A stretch of 58,389 nt of DNA from an uncultured Aggregatibacter sp. (lineage in GTDB: Bacteria; Pseudomonadota; Gammaproteobacteria; Enterobacterales; Pasteurellaceae), in NCBI RefSeq assembly GCF_901873365.1, contig NZ_CABFLM010000022.1:1-58389 (forward strand), read 5' to 3'. Shown here one piece after another: positions 10,201 through 16,615 of the stretch. The notes under the pieces were generated by a model that was not told where the DNA came from, searched no databases, and saw nothing but the letters and a program-made list of their open reading frames with translations. The translations under genes were made by a program, and so were the position numbers. Every line of letters begins with the position of its first letter. Positions within the stretch are counted from its first letter, which is position 1.

Positions 10201-10669
10201 ACGCTTAACCCGTACACCTCGCTATTACAGCCAATTTGGTGATGAAAATACGCTAGGCACAACCAAACCGGTATTAGAAAGTATCACCGGTGAACACAAC
10301 TCCCTAGCTTATCTGCCTTGTGAAGTAGCCATTCTCAACGGCGACTTAGCGGCAGCAGAAAAAGCGGCAGAAAAATTGCTTGCCAAAGGTTTTAGCATTT
10401 TGGTGGAACCGCAGCATCCATTAGCCGCCAAAGCCAAACCGGGCATTCGTGTTGATACGAAGTTAGGTCATTGTCAAAAAGGCATTTATTTGACCGCACT
10501 TGATAAAGCCAAACGTCAATGGTTGGCTGAAAACAGTAAAGCTATTTTCAAATGTTACGACTGGCAAGATACCCAAGATTTACTGCCATTGTATGATGAA
10601 TTTTCCCGCAGTTATAACACCACTGCGGCAGGTGGAAACACCTCATTAATGTCCTCTCAAGAAGAATAA
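7217..10669 (+). CDS. putA: Bifunctional proline dehydrogenase / 1-pyrroline-5-carboxylate dehydrogenase
   Basis: Oxidises proline to glutamate in two steps: FAD-dependent proline dehydrogenase (about residues 150-500), then NAD-dependent P5C dehydrogenase (about 560-1020). PRODH landmarks include SVKLSAIHPKY, NIDAEEANRLELS and RLVKGAYWDSEI. The P5CDH part shows AETGGQN and the catalytic Cys813 in DSAGQRCSALR. At 1150 residues it is shorter than E. coli PutA (1320) and lacks the N-terminal ribbon-helix-helix DNA-binding domain, so it should not repress its own operon. The RBS AAAGGAGG is strong. putP follows after 12 nt. Confidence 0.95.
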   Translation: MQFTLSKQYSPIRQAITANYRLDEKSAVDSLVKTLDFSPEQEQRITDNAIKLIKKLRQLKQKQYGADALMQEFSLSSEEGVALMCLAEALLRIPDAQTRDDLIYEKLQEGNWKSHIGNSNSFFINAASYGLLFGKKISETLDENSLSNALTRSFSRLSAPIMRMAIIKSMQILGKQFVTGVTMQEALQNIKPRYEKGFTFSFDMLGEAAMTEADAQRYFNDYLHAIEEVGKDAAGRTIYNGNSVSVKLSAIHPKYSRSKYDRTINELYPRLKELFLLAKKYNISINIDAEEANRLELSLDLVEKLLDEPELQGYKGIGFVVQAYSKRCPFVLDYLINLAREKQGYLMIRLVKGAYWDSEIKWAQADGLDGFPLYTRKNHTDISYIACAKKLFAAQDVIYPQFATHNVQTMCTIHELGQGKNFEFQCLHGMGESLYDNIVGKENLNRQVRVYAPVGTHATLLAYLVRRLLENGANSSFVHQLVDENIPVEQLVTPPWKLYAKSHGEPNKSVLKPLELFKNRKNSAGFDLSNELELARLEQALNAATIENATSLVAFENAENAPAHQVTNPANLNETVAEVAFLAVNQAGKAFAAADNTQWKAKSAVEKANVLRNAADLYEEHFGLLMKLAVVEAGKTLPNAIAELREAVDFLRYYAVQLELLATQNHLAEPRGKVLCISPWNFPLAIFTGQIAASLAAGNAVIAKPAEQTSLIAYAAVKLLHQAGIPKETLQLVLGAGDLGAALVQQAFDGVVFTGSTEVAKLIEQRLTLADNDPVLIAETGGQNVLVVDSSALPEQVVADVLSSAFDSAGQRCSALRILLLQEDVADHYYKMITEAIKELSLGDPRLLETDIGPVIDEEAKQNLENHKAAMRKVARAYAEIDTPTQGHFVAPSVYLLDNLDQVQREVFGPILHIVRYKKDNLLNVLKAVNEKGYALTGGCHTRIRKQMDIVERHLNCGNFYINRNIVGAVVGVQPFGGHGLSGTGPKAGGEFYLQRLTRTPRYYSQFGDENTLGTTKPVLESITGEHNSLAYLPCEVAILNGDLAAAEKAAEKLLAKGFSILVEPQHPLAAKAKPGIRVDTKLGHCQKGIYLTALDKAKRQWLAENSKAIFKCYDWQDTQDLLPLYDEFSRSYNTTAAGGNTSLMSSQEE

Positions 10670-10681
10670 AAGGAGTGTTTT

Positions 10682-12172
10682 ATGCAAATCTACATCACCT
10701 TTGGCCTCTATTTGGCAATTATTTTAGGCATTGGGTTATACGCCTATCGTTCCACCAAAAACTTTGATGATTACATTTTGGGTGGTCGAAAAATGGGAAG
10801 TTTCGTGACCGCCATGTCTGCCGGTGCTTCCGACATGTCCGGTTGGCTATTAATGGGGTTACCCGGCGCGATTTTCTTATCAGGCCTTTCCGAGGCATGG
10901 ATTGCTGTCGGCTTAACCGTTGGTGCCTATCTGAACTATCGCGTTGTGGCAGGACGCTTGCGGATTTTCACTGAGAAATATAGCAATGCGCTGACCTTAC
11001 CGGAATTTTTTGCACAACGTTTTCCGCGTCAGAAAAAAGCATTAAAGATTATTTCTTCAGGTATTATTCTCTTCTTCTTCACCATTTACTGTGCTTCCGG
11101 CGTGGTAGCGGGAGCGAAGTTATTCCAAAGCTTATTGGGCTTGGAATATTCCACCGCACTTTGGTTAGGGGCATTAGCAACCATTACCTATACCTTTATC
11201 GGTGGCTATTTAGCAGTTTCATGGAGCGACACCATCCAAGCCTCATTAATGATTTTCGCCTTGATTTTGGCACCGGTCATGGTATTGCTCAACATCAGCT
11301 GGGATGAAATCACAATGTCTTTGGAAGCGAAATCTGCTATCACCGGCATTCCTTACAGCAACTGGCTGCACAATGTTTCCGGTATCGGTGTTATCTCTGC
11401 ATTGGCTTGGGGCTTGGGTTATTTCGGACAGCCACACATTCTTGCCCGTTTCATGGCAGCAGACTCTGTGGCCTCTCTCGAAAAAGCCCGTCGAATCGGA
11501 ATTTCTTGGATGTTCCTCTGCCTTGGCGGCGCCGTTGCAGTGGGCTATTTCGGATTGGCCTATTTCACCACCCAAAATATTGAACTATACAATGCAGAAG
11601 CGGTTTTCATTGAGTTAAGTAAAGCCATGTTTAACCCTTGGATTGTCGGCATCGTCTTATCCGCAATCTTAGCCGCGGTGATGAGTACCCTGTCCGCTCA
11701 ATTATTAATGTGTTCCGCCGCAATTACAGAGGATTTCTATAAAGGTTTCTTCCGTAAAGGCGCTTCCAGCCTTGAATTGGTCTGGGTCGGTCGTTTAATG
11801 GTATTGTTAATCTCTGTGGTTGCCATCGCTATCGCACAAGATCCAAACTCCAAAGTAATGGGCTTGGTTTCTTATGCGTGGGCTGGTTTTGGTGCCGCCT
11901 TCGGTCCGGTGGTGATTCTTTCCCTGTTCAACCGCAATATTAGCTCCAAAGCGGCATTATGGGGAATGTTATCCGGCGCTATCACCGTGGTGGTCTGGAG
12001 TCCATTAATGAAATACTTGGGCTGGGAAGATTTATCTCACCTCTATGAAATCGTCCCTGGTTTCTTGGTTTGTTCTTTCATTACCATTACCTCTTCCGTG
12101 TTCGCACCGGTACATCCGAAAGTGATGGAACAATTTGATGCCGCTTTAGCTGAATTTGAAGCACGACGCTAA
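10682..12172 (+). CDS. putP: Sodium/proline symporter
   Basis: Inner-membrane Na+/proline symporter of the solute:sodium symporter family, 496 residues with about 13 hydrophobic segments. Family motifs seen include DDYILGGRKMGSFVTAMSAG near the N terminus, ASDMSGWLLMGLPGA, and GGYLAVSWSD. It sits directly behind putA with AAAGGAG before the ATG, so import and oxidation are co-expressed from the CRP-linked putA promoter. An uptake sequence and a strong terminator follow. Confidence 0.95.
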   Translation: MQIYITFGLYLAIILGIGLYAYRSTKNFDDYILGGRKMGSFVTAMSAGASDMSGWLLMGLPGAIFLSGLSEAWIAVGLTVGAYLNYRVVAGRLRIFTEKYSNALTLPEFFAQRFPRQKKALKIISSGIILFFFTIYCASGVVAGAKLFQSLLGLEYSTALWLGALATITYTFIGGYLAVSWSDTIQASLMIFALILAPVMVLLNISWDEITMSLEAKSAITGIPYSNWLHNVSGIGVISALAWGLGYFGQPHILARFMAADSVASLEKARRIGISWMFLCLGGAVAVGYFGLAYFTTQNIELYNAEAVFIELSKAMFNPWIVGIVLSAILAAVMSTLSAQLLMCSAAITEDFYKGFFRKGASSLELVWVGRLMVLLISVVAIAIAQDPNSKVMGLVSYAWAGFGAAFGPVVILSLFNRNISSKAALWGMLSGAITVVVWSPLMKYLGWEDLSHLYEIVPGFLVCSFITITSSVFAPVHPKVMEQFDAALAEFEARR

Positions 12173-12196
12173 AAAAGTGCGGTGATTTTTAAATGT

Positions 12197-12227
12197 AAAA
12201 TAGGGCGGAATTTCCGCCCTATTTTTA
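12197..12227 (+). terminator. putP terminator
   Basis: The stem AAATAGGGCGG/CCGCCCTATTT with a short AATT loop ends in a T-run. An uptake sequence lies just upstream at about 12175. Confidence 0.85.
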
Positions 12228-12253
12228 TACATTTCTTATTTAATTATGTAAAT

Positions 12254-12316
12254 AAAAAATGATCTGCACCCCAAACGTTGGATTCAACATCCAACCATTG
12301 AGGTGCAGATTTTTTA
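12254..12316 (-). terminator. Terminator after the FNT-type channel gene (bidirectional)
   Basis: ATCTGCACC pairs with GGTGCAGAT. A nested inner stem, GTTGGAT/ATCCAAC, is also present. T-runs follow on both strands, so it can end the leftward channel gene and any read-through from putP. Confidence 0.75.
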
Positions 12317-12319
12317 TGG

Positions 12320-13114
12320 CTAAATGCAATAATCTTCTTTTAACAGATGACGATAGGCATAAAGGTAAGAGGCACCGACAAATGCTGCGCCGCCGGCGAC
12401 ATTGCCTAGAAAGACCGGAATCATGTTAAAGAAAAATTGGTGCCAAGTAACATTGGCGCCGGCAAAAATGCCTGCCGGAATAATAAACATATTGGCGACA
12501 AAGTGTTGTAATCCAACAAGAACGAAGATCATCACCGGAAACCACATGGCAAGGATTCTGCCAGAGGTTTGTTTCGCGCCGAAATAGAACCAAATGCCCA
12601 TACAAACCATCCAGTTACAGGCGATGGCGGAAAGAAAGGCTCGACCAAAATCCATTTGCACTTTGGCTTCGGCAATGGCGATAGTTTTTGCGGCAGCTAC
12701 ACCTTCTGAAAGCCCGACATAATGTCCTAAGAAATAGGCCATAAATAACGCACCGGCTAAATTTCCTAAGCTGACGACAATCCAGTTACGAAAGAGTTTC
12801 TTAAAGCTCACTCTTCTGGTTAAACGGCCTAATGCCATCATCATCATGTTGCCGGTGGCCAATTCACCGCCGCCGATTAAAATACAAATTAAACAAATTG
12901 GGAATACTGCCGCGCCTAGCAGGGTGGCTAATCCACTCCATTCTGGTGGAATGCCGCTCACCACTTTTAAATAGGCCATATAACCAAAACTGACATAGCC
13001 ACCGCCTAAAAAGCTTAAAATCGCCAGCGTTTTTAAGCGTCCTTCTGATTTCGCATAACTTTTTTCAATGACATCTTGTAAGATTTCATGGGGGTAAAGA
13101 TCACGGTGTTGCAT
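12320..13114 (-). CDS. Formate/nitrite transporter (FNT) family channel
   Basis: Integral membrane protein of 264 residues with six hydrophobic segments typical of the FocA/NirC pentameric channels. Family features include GGGELATGNMMMMALG and the late NMFIIPAGIFAGANVTWHQF, resembling the FNT filter loops. These proteins pass formate, nitrite or related small anions. There is no pflB or nirBD next to it, so the substrate cannot be inferred from context. Before the mobile module inserted upstream, it was the next leftward gene after ffh. Confidence 0.8.
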   Translation of the reverse strand: MQHRDLYPHEILQDVIEKSYAKSEGRLKTLAILSFLGGGYVSFGYMAYLKVVSGIPPEWSGLATLLGAAVFPICLICILIGGGELATGNMMMMALGRLTRRVSFKKLFRNWIVVSLGNLAGALFMAYFLGHYVGLSEGVAAAKTIAIAEAKVQMDFGRAFLSAIACNWMVCMGIWFYFGAKQTSGRILAMWFPVMIFVLVGLQHFVANMFIIPAGIFAGANVTWHQFFFNMIPVFLGNVAGGAAFVGASYLYAYRHLLKEDYCI

Positions 13115-13243
13115 AGGTTTTCCTCTAATGAAATAAGATGGTAAAAATCTAGCAAAGCAAAAGAAAAAAACGAAAGAATTGTTAAGTATATATACGGCGT
13201 TTTAGTTATAACGAAATTGAATAAGCGTTGGGCGTGTCATTGT

Positions 13244-13264
13244 GCGGTGAATTTTTAAAATGTT
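13244..13264 (-). terminator. Left half of the split ffh uptake-sequence terminator, with target-duplication copy
   Basis: GTGCGGTGAATTTTTAAAAT leads into AAAATGTT (13257-13264), which is repeated at 16566-16573 after the module. Removing the module restores an inverted uptake-sequence pair, so the insertion fell in its loop. Confidence 0.7.
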
Positions 13265-13290
13265 CGGTATTATGTAGCAGTTGCACAAAG
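13265..13290 (+). repeat. Left 26-bp inverted repeat of the inserted module
   Basis: The perfect complement lies at 16540-16565. The inner part contains GCAGTTGCACAAAG. The repeat can be read as 26 bp with an 8-bp target duplication, or as 27 or 28 bp with a 6- or 4-bp duplication. I did not recognise the IS family. Confidence 0.8.
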
Positions 13291-13356
13291 GTTTAACCGA
13301 TTAAAAATCTTAAAATTCCTATTGAAATTTTAACTCAATAGGGATGTAGTGATCAG

Positions 13357-13578
13357 CTAATTCAACAGTCCCCGATAGGTTGTTTTTGTTAAAACAGGTG
13401 GCAAACCTTGATTGTAACGATGTGGGCGAACAAAATTGTAATACACCACATAAACTCTCACATCGTCCATCGCTTGCCCAAGGTTATATAGTCGCCCTCT
13501 TTGCATCCATTCATATTTAAAGCTGCGAAACCAACGCTCCATTGGGGCATTATCCCAACAGTTACCTCGGCGACTCAT
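13357..13578 (-). pseudogene. IS3-family transposase (OrfB) C-terminal fragment, copy A
   Basis: 73 residues starting MSRRGNCWDNAPMERWFRSF, which is the end of an IS3-type integrase-core transposase. Only the third acidic residue of the DDE triad (E in PMERW) and the HRYNQGLPP tail remain. The upstream two-thirds is missing, so it is inactive. Compared with copy B, two compensating single-base indels change MQEGDYLTLGQ to MQRGRLYNLGQ. Its ATG overlaps the hvfC stop codon. Confidence 0.85.
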
Positions 13579-14288
13579 ACTTTGGGATAAAGCACTTCAG
13601 CATTAATCCAATTCACCCAAGTGTTTTCCAATAATGGAATTAAGGGGGTGCTATCTTCAACTACAGTATTTAAGGCAGATAATACCTCTTCTAAAGACGA
13701 AGGTTGTTCTTGTATATAACTTAATAGCCAAAAGTCAAGTTCAGATAAGCGTTGTTGCAGAATATTAAAATCGCTATCCCGCCATATAACAGCCTGTATA
13801 GGGTTTTCATCAAATTGTTTAAAATCGCTTGATAAAAAATCAACTTCATAGCGTTTTAAATAAGCAGCATCAGATAACTGCATTACGCTATGCTTATTCC
13901 ACTCAAATTTTTTAGGTACTTTTGCTAAAGAAACTTCTGCAAGTAATTGTGTATTTTCAAAATCCATCAATGCCAGTATATTGGTATCAAAACTCTCTTT
14001 TTCTTGACAAAATAAGAGAAATTCTCCTGCAATATCTTGAAAATAAGGCGAATGTGGTTTTCCTGTTAATACAAACGCTTCTTTTGTCTGAGACCAACTC
14101 TCAGCAGAAACGTGTTTAGGTGCTTCAACAAAACAACGGTCAATAAAACCAAAGATGTTATTTCGAACTAAGCGAGCATAAACAGCAAGGCGATTCGGAG
14201 CATAACCATTTAGAGGTTGAGCATGAGCCAACCGAACTGCTGTGGCAAGTGCTTTTTGTGTTTCAATAAGCGAAGGTTTAGGCTGCAT
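13575..14288 (-). CDS. hvfC: HvfC/BufC-type MNIO partner protein (DUF2063)
   Basis: 237 residues. The N-terminal part (LAHAQPLNGYAPNRLAVYARLVRNNIFGFIDRCF) is the DUF2063 DNA-binding-like domain seen next to DUF692 enzymes. These proteins bind the precursor peptide and present it to the MNIO enzyme. It starts inside the end of hvfB (11-nt overlap), so translation is coupled. The last codons lie exactly where the IS3 remnant begins, and the stop codon comes from IS-derived sequence, so the natural C terminus may have been trimmed. Function follows from the family, not from direct evidence. Confidence 0.8.
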   Translation of the reverse strand: MQPKPSLIETQKALATAVRLAHAQPLNGYAPNRLAVYARLVRNNIFGFIDRCFVEAPKHVSAESWSQTKEAFVLTGKPHSPYFQDIAGEFLLFCQEKESFDTNILALMDFENTQLLAEVSLAKVPKKFEWNKHSVMQLSDAAYLKRYEVDFLSSDFKQFDENPIQAVIWRDSDFNILQQRLSELDFWLLSYIQEQPSSLEEVLSALNTVVEDSTPLIPLLENTWVNWINAEVLYPKV

Positions 14289-15198
14289 AGGATATCACCT
14301 CTTTTTGAGCATATTTTTGCTGTAGTTGTGCAATATGTTCAACTTCAGCATAAAGTTCTGCAAATGGAGGGAAATTGAAATCACGCTCTAATAATGTTGG
14401 CGGAATGACAGGTAGTCGTTGATAGGCATATTCTAATAAATCCCACACAGTACCTTTTACTGCCTCACCGTGCGTATCAATTAATAACTCTGGTAAATGG
14501 CGATATGCCCCTTTTATTTTATTAAATGATTCCCCTTCTAAATCCTCTACAACTTGTGCCGCAGAATGTTCTTCGTCGTGTCCGGCAATATGAATGTAAT
14601 TGACACGTTTCACATCTACTTGATCTAAGAAAACATAAGGATCAAGTAAACCGTGATTGACGCCATTTACATAAATATTATTTACATCTAAATGAATACC
14701 ACAATCCGCTTCTTGTGCAATAGCATTTAAAAATTCTACTTCATTCATTGTGCTGGTGGGAGAGTGTAAATAATAAGAGGTGTTTTCTAATGAAATTTGT
14801 AATCCTAAAAAATCTTGTACATAGCGGATTCTCTGTGCTACGTGTTTTACAGCTTCTTCTGTAAATGGCATAGGTAATAAATCATATAAATGCCCTTCAC
14901 ATTCACAATAACTCAAATGTTCAGAAAAAAATGTCGAATTATATTGAGTCATTAATGCTTTAGTATTTTTTAATAACTCGCGATCAAGAGGTGCTTGCCC
15001 GCCTAATGAAAGTGATAGTCCGTGTACCGCAAGTGGATATCTTTCTGCTGCCTGATCAAATTTATAACGAGCAGCTCCCCCCATTTTTACCCAATTTTCT
15101 GGAGCAACTTCCATAAACTGAATCGCATTATTTGATGATAAATTCAAAAAATCATCTGCTAAATCTCGGCGATACCCTAATCCTGCACCTTGTAACAT
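14278..15198 (-). CDS. hvfB: HvfB/BufB multinuclear non-heme iron enzyme (DUF692, MNIO)
   Basis: 306 residues of the DUF692 family, a TIM-barrel enzyme with two or three iron ions. It converts cysteines of a precursor peptide into oxazolone/thioamide copper-binding groups in the characterised Haemophilus system. Likely metal ligands are seen in AVHGLSLSLGG, FFSEHLSYCE, IHLDVNNIYVN, YIHIAGHDE and LIDTHGEAV. The start GAGLGYRRDL is typical. AAAAGGAG precedes the ATG, and hvfA lies 77 nt upstream with a palindrome between. Confidence 0.9.
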   Translation of the reverse strand: MLQGAGLGYRRDLADDFLNLSSNNAIQFMEVAPENWVKMGGAARYKFDQAAERYPLAVHGLSLSLGGQAPLDRELLKNTKALMTQYNSTFFSEHLSYCECEGHLYDLLPMPFTEEAVKHVAQRIRYVQDFLGLQISLENTSYYLHSPTSTMNEVEFLNAIAQEADCGIHLDVNNIYVNGVNHGLLDPYVFLDQVDVKRVNYIHIAGHDEEHSAAQVVEDLEGESFNKIKGAYRHLPELLIDTHGEAVKGTVWDLLEYAYQRLPVIPPTLLERDFNFPPFAELYAEVEHIAQLQQKYAQKEVISYAA

Positions 15199-15220
15199 AA
15201 TTATTGACTCCTTTTAATAC

Positions 15221-15248
15221 AACACTGGTGTAAATTTACACCAGTGTT
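15221..15248 (-). promoter_or_regulatory. Perfect 28-bp palindrome between hvfA and hvfB
   Basis: Two 14-base arms, AACACTGGTGTAAA and its complement, give a very stable hairpin in the operon mRNA. No T-run follows in the direction of transcription, so it is probably not a strong terminator. It could stabilise the hvfA 3' end or lower downstream expression, giving more peptide than enzyme. Confidence 0.6.
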
Positions 15249-15275
15249 ATGTATGGCATCTAGATTTAAATACGA

Positions 15276-15512
15276 TTATTTAGAACCGCATTTACCTTCA
15301 CCACATTTACCTTCTGCGGCTTTTGGTTTGCTCGCACCGCATTTGCCTTCTCCGCATTTACCTTCTGCAGCTTTTGTTTTCACACATTTATCACCCACAC
15401 AAGGTGTTGCAGCTTTATCTGTACTGCTTGATTTTGGCTCAGCGTGTGCAACAGTAGCTACTGTCATCGTTAATGCTCCTGCTAATGCGGCTAAAGTGGA
15501 TAATTTTTTCAT
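15276..15512 (-). CDS. hvfA: HvfA/BufA copper-binding peptide precursor (bufferin)
   Basis: 78-residue precursor with a Sec signal peptide (MKKLSTLAALAGALTMTVAT, likely cut after VAHA at 24). The core holds four EGKCG motifs at residues 50-54, 55-59, 67-71 and 72-76, arranged as two tandem 17-residue repeats. An extra CVGDKC is at 38-43. In nontypeable H. influenzae, the cysteines of EGKCG motifs in HvfA are modified by the HvfB-HvfC pair to bind copper. The motif count and spacing here fit that system well. The product is expected to be exported to the periplasm. Confidence 0.9.
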   Translation of the reverse strand: MKKLSTLAALAGALTMTVATVAHAEPKSSSTDKAATPCVGDKCVKTKAAEGKCGEGKCGASKPKAAEGKCGEGKCGSK

Positions 15513-15546
15513 TTAAATCTCCTAGAGTTTGATATTGAATATATAG

Positions 15547-16002
15547 TTAGAGGAATTTCAACCAGCTTTTAGTTGGATAAACCTTCTTAATAAGCGTGTC
15601 TAAAGAGAGTTTCCCTGCTCCCTGCGTAATTAAGATTAATAAAGTTACCACATAAATTAAGGGTAATTTATAACCATTATCACAAACGTTATAACCTGAA
15701 TCGGCGTGAATGCTATACCACGCGACAGAGATTAAAATCGTTAAACTTAATGCACTAAAACGTGTTAGCACCCCAAATATCAGCAAGAATGGGAAAATTA
15801 ATTCAGATCCCATTGCAACGTGCCAATTAATATCGGCTGGAATAAGATTAAATGGAAAAGGAAAACGATCTTGTATTTCTGTAAACCAATTTTGACCATT
15901 CCATTTTTCTAACCCTGCCTCTAAAAACTCCCACGCAAGAAAAAGGCGTAAAATCAATAAACTCACGCCGCTGCTAATACCTTGCATCTTACAATCTTTC
16001 AT
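15547..16002 (-). CDS. DoxX-family membrane protein of the hvf operon
   Basis: 151 residues with four hydrophobic helices. DoxX-type features are LILRLFLAWEFLEAGLEKW, the acidic pair FPFPFNLIP/MGSELIFPFLLIFG, and ITQGAGKLSLDTLI. AGAGGA lies 7 nt before the ATG. DoxX proteins often accompany bufferin operons, with a presumed role in membrane redox or metal stress; no reaction is established here. It is the first gene of the operon, 34 nt before hvfA. Confidence 0.8.
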   Translation of the reverse strand: MKDCKMQGISSGVSLLILRLFLAWEFLEAGLEKWNGQNWFTEIQDRFPFPFNLIPADINWHVAMGSELIFPFLLIFGVLTRFSALSLTILISVAWYSIHADSGYNVCDNGYKLPLIYVVTLLILITQGAGKLSLDTLIKKVYPTKSWLKFL

Positions 16003-16082
16003 TTTTTTCCTCTGATTGATTAGCTATTTTATGAAATTATTTAGTTCATTATGGTAGGAAATGCTTCCTTGTTATTCTATTA

Positions 16083-16107
16083 GTCGGAGATAAGCCTTTT
16101 TTCTTAC
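16083..16107 (-). promoter_or_regulatory. Possible ECF-sigma-type promoter for the doxX-hvfABC operon
   Basis: On the minus strand GTAAG is followed after 16 nt by CGAC, resembling the GTAAC-N16-CGAA spacing reported for ECF-sigma promoters of other bufferin-type operons. It would start RNA about 70 nt before doxX. No sigma gene is in the window. This is an inference from a short motif. Confidence 0.3.
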
Positions 16108-16161
16108 ACTTTTTTTTCAAAAAATTGAAAATATTATTTTTTGTAAAAATGCAGATAACAT

Positions 16162-16194
16162 TAAGGGCAAAGATTCTAATAATCTTCGCCCTTT
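16162..16194 (+). terminator. Hairpin with T-rich tail upstream of doxX
   Basis: AAGGGC...AGATT pairs with AATCT...GCCCTT, followed on the plus strand by TTTATCTTTTA. No plus-strand gene precedes it here, so it may be a relic of the donor locus, or it may block transcription entering or leaving the module. Confidence 0.45.
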
Positions 16195-16223
16195 TATCTT
16201 TTACTAATTAATGTAGTAATCAG

Positions 16224-16445
16224 CTAATTCAACAGTCCCCGATAGGTTGTTTCTGTTAAAACAGGCGGAAAACCTTGATTGTAACGATGTGGGCGAACAA
16301 AATTGTAATACATCACATAAGCTCTCACATCGTCCATCGCTTGCCCCAAGGTTAGATAGTCGCCCTCTTGCATCCATTCATGTTTAAAGCTGCGGAACCA
16401 ACGCTCCATTGGGGCATTATCCCAATAGTTACCTTGGCGACTCAT
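16224..16445 (-). pseudogene. IS3-family transposase (OrfB) C-terminal fragment, copy B
   Basis: 73 residues starting MSRQGNYWDNAPMERWFRSF, in the same orientation as copy A and cut at the same place. The shared DNA is 16211-16453 against 13344-13586, 243 bp each. Reading MQEGDYLTLGQ, this copy keeps the expected family frame. Direct repeats of this length could recombine and delete the hvf cargo. Confidence 0.85.
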
Positions 16446-16539
16446 ACTTTGGGTTACCTGAATGAAGGTTGGGAGGAATAGCTACACCTTGAGTTTGAAA
16501 AAATGGAAAATTTATGCGGTAAATTAGTCAATTTTCGGA

Positions 16540-16565
16540 CTTTGTGCAACTGCTACATAATACCG
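16540..16565 (-). repeat. Right 26-bp inverted repeat of the inserted module
   Basis: Exact reverse complement of 13265-13290. It is followed at once by AAAATGTT (16566-16573), the second copy of the target duplication, and then by the other half of the uptake-sequence stem (CACCGCACTTTTT, to 16596). Confidence 0.8.
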
Positions 16566-16615
16566 AAAATGTTTTTAAAATCCACCGCACTTTTTATGTG
16601 GGGAGAGGGGTGCAT

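Larger units (their letters stand above)
13265..16565. mobile_element. Inserted module (about 3.3 kb) carrying a bufferin/Hvf operon
   Basis: It is bounded by perfect 26-bp inverted repeats (13265-13290 and 16540-16565) and flanked by AAAATGTT on both sides. Inside, two 243-bp direct repeats of an IS3-family transposase end (13344-13586 and 16211-16453) bracket doxX-hvfA-hvfB-hvfC. I saw no AAGTGCGGT or its complement in the whole 3.3 kb, although the window averages about one per 1.1 kb. The cargo is visibly AT-richer than its neighbours. No intact transposase is present, so movement would need one supplied in trans. Confidence 0.7.

Noticed and set aside
15244..15516. Plus-strand frame with PHLPSAAF repeats opposite hvfA
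   Set aside because: It mirrors the repeated EGKCG codons of hvfA on the other strand, has no ribosome site, and hvfA has a signal peptide and a clear operon context.
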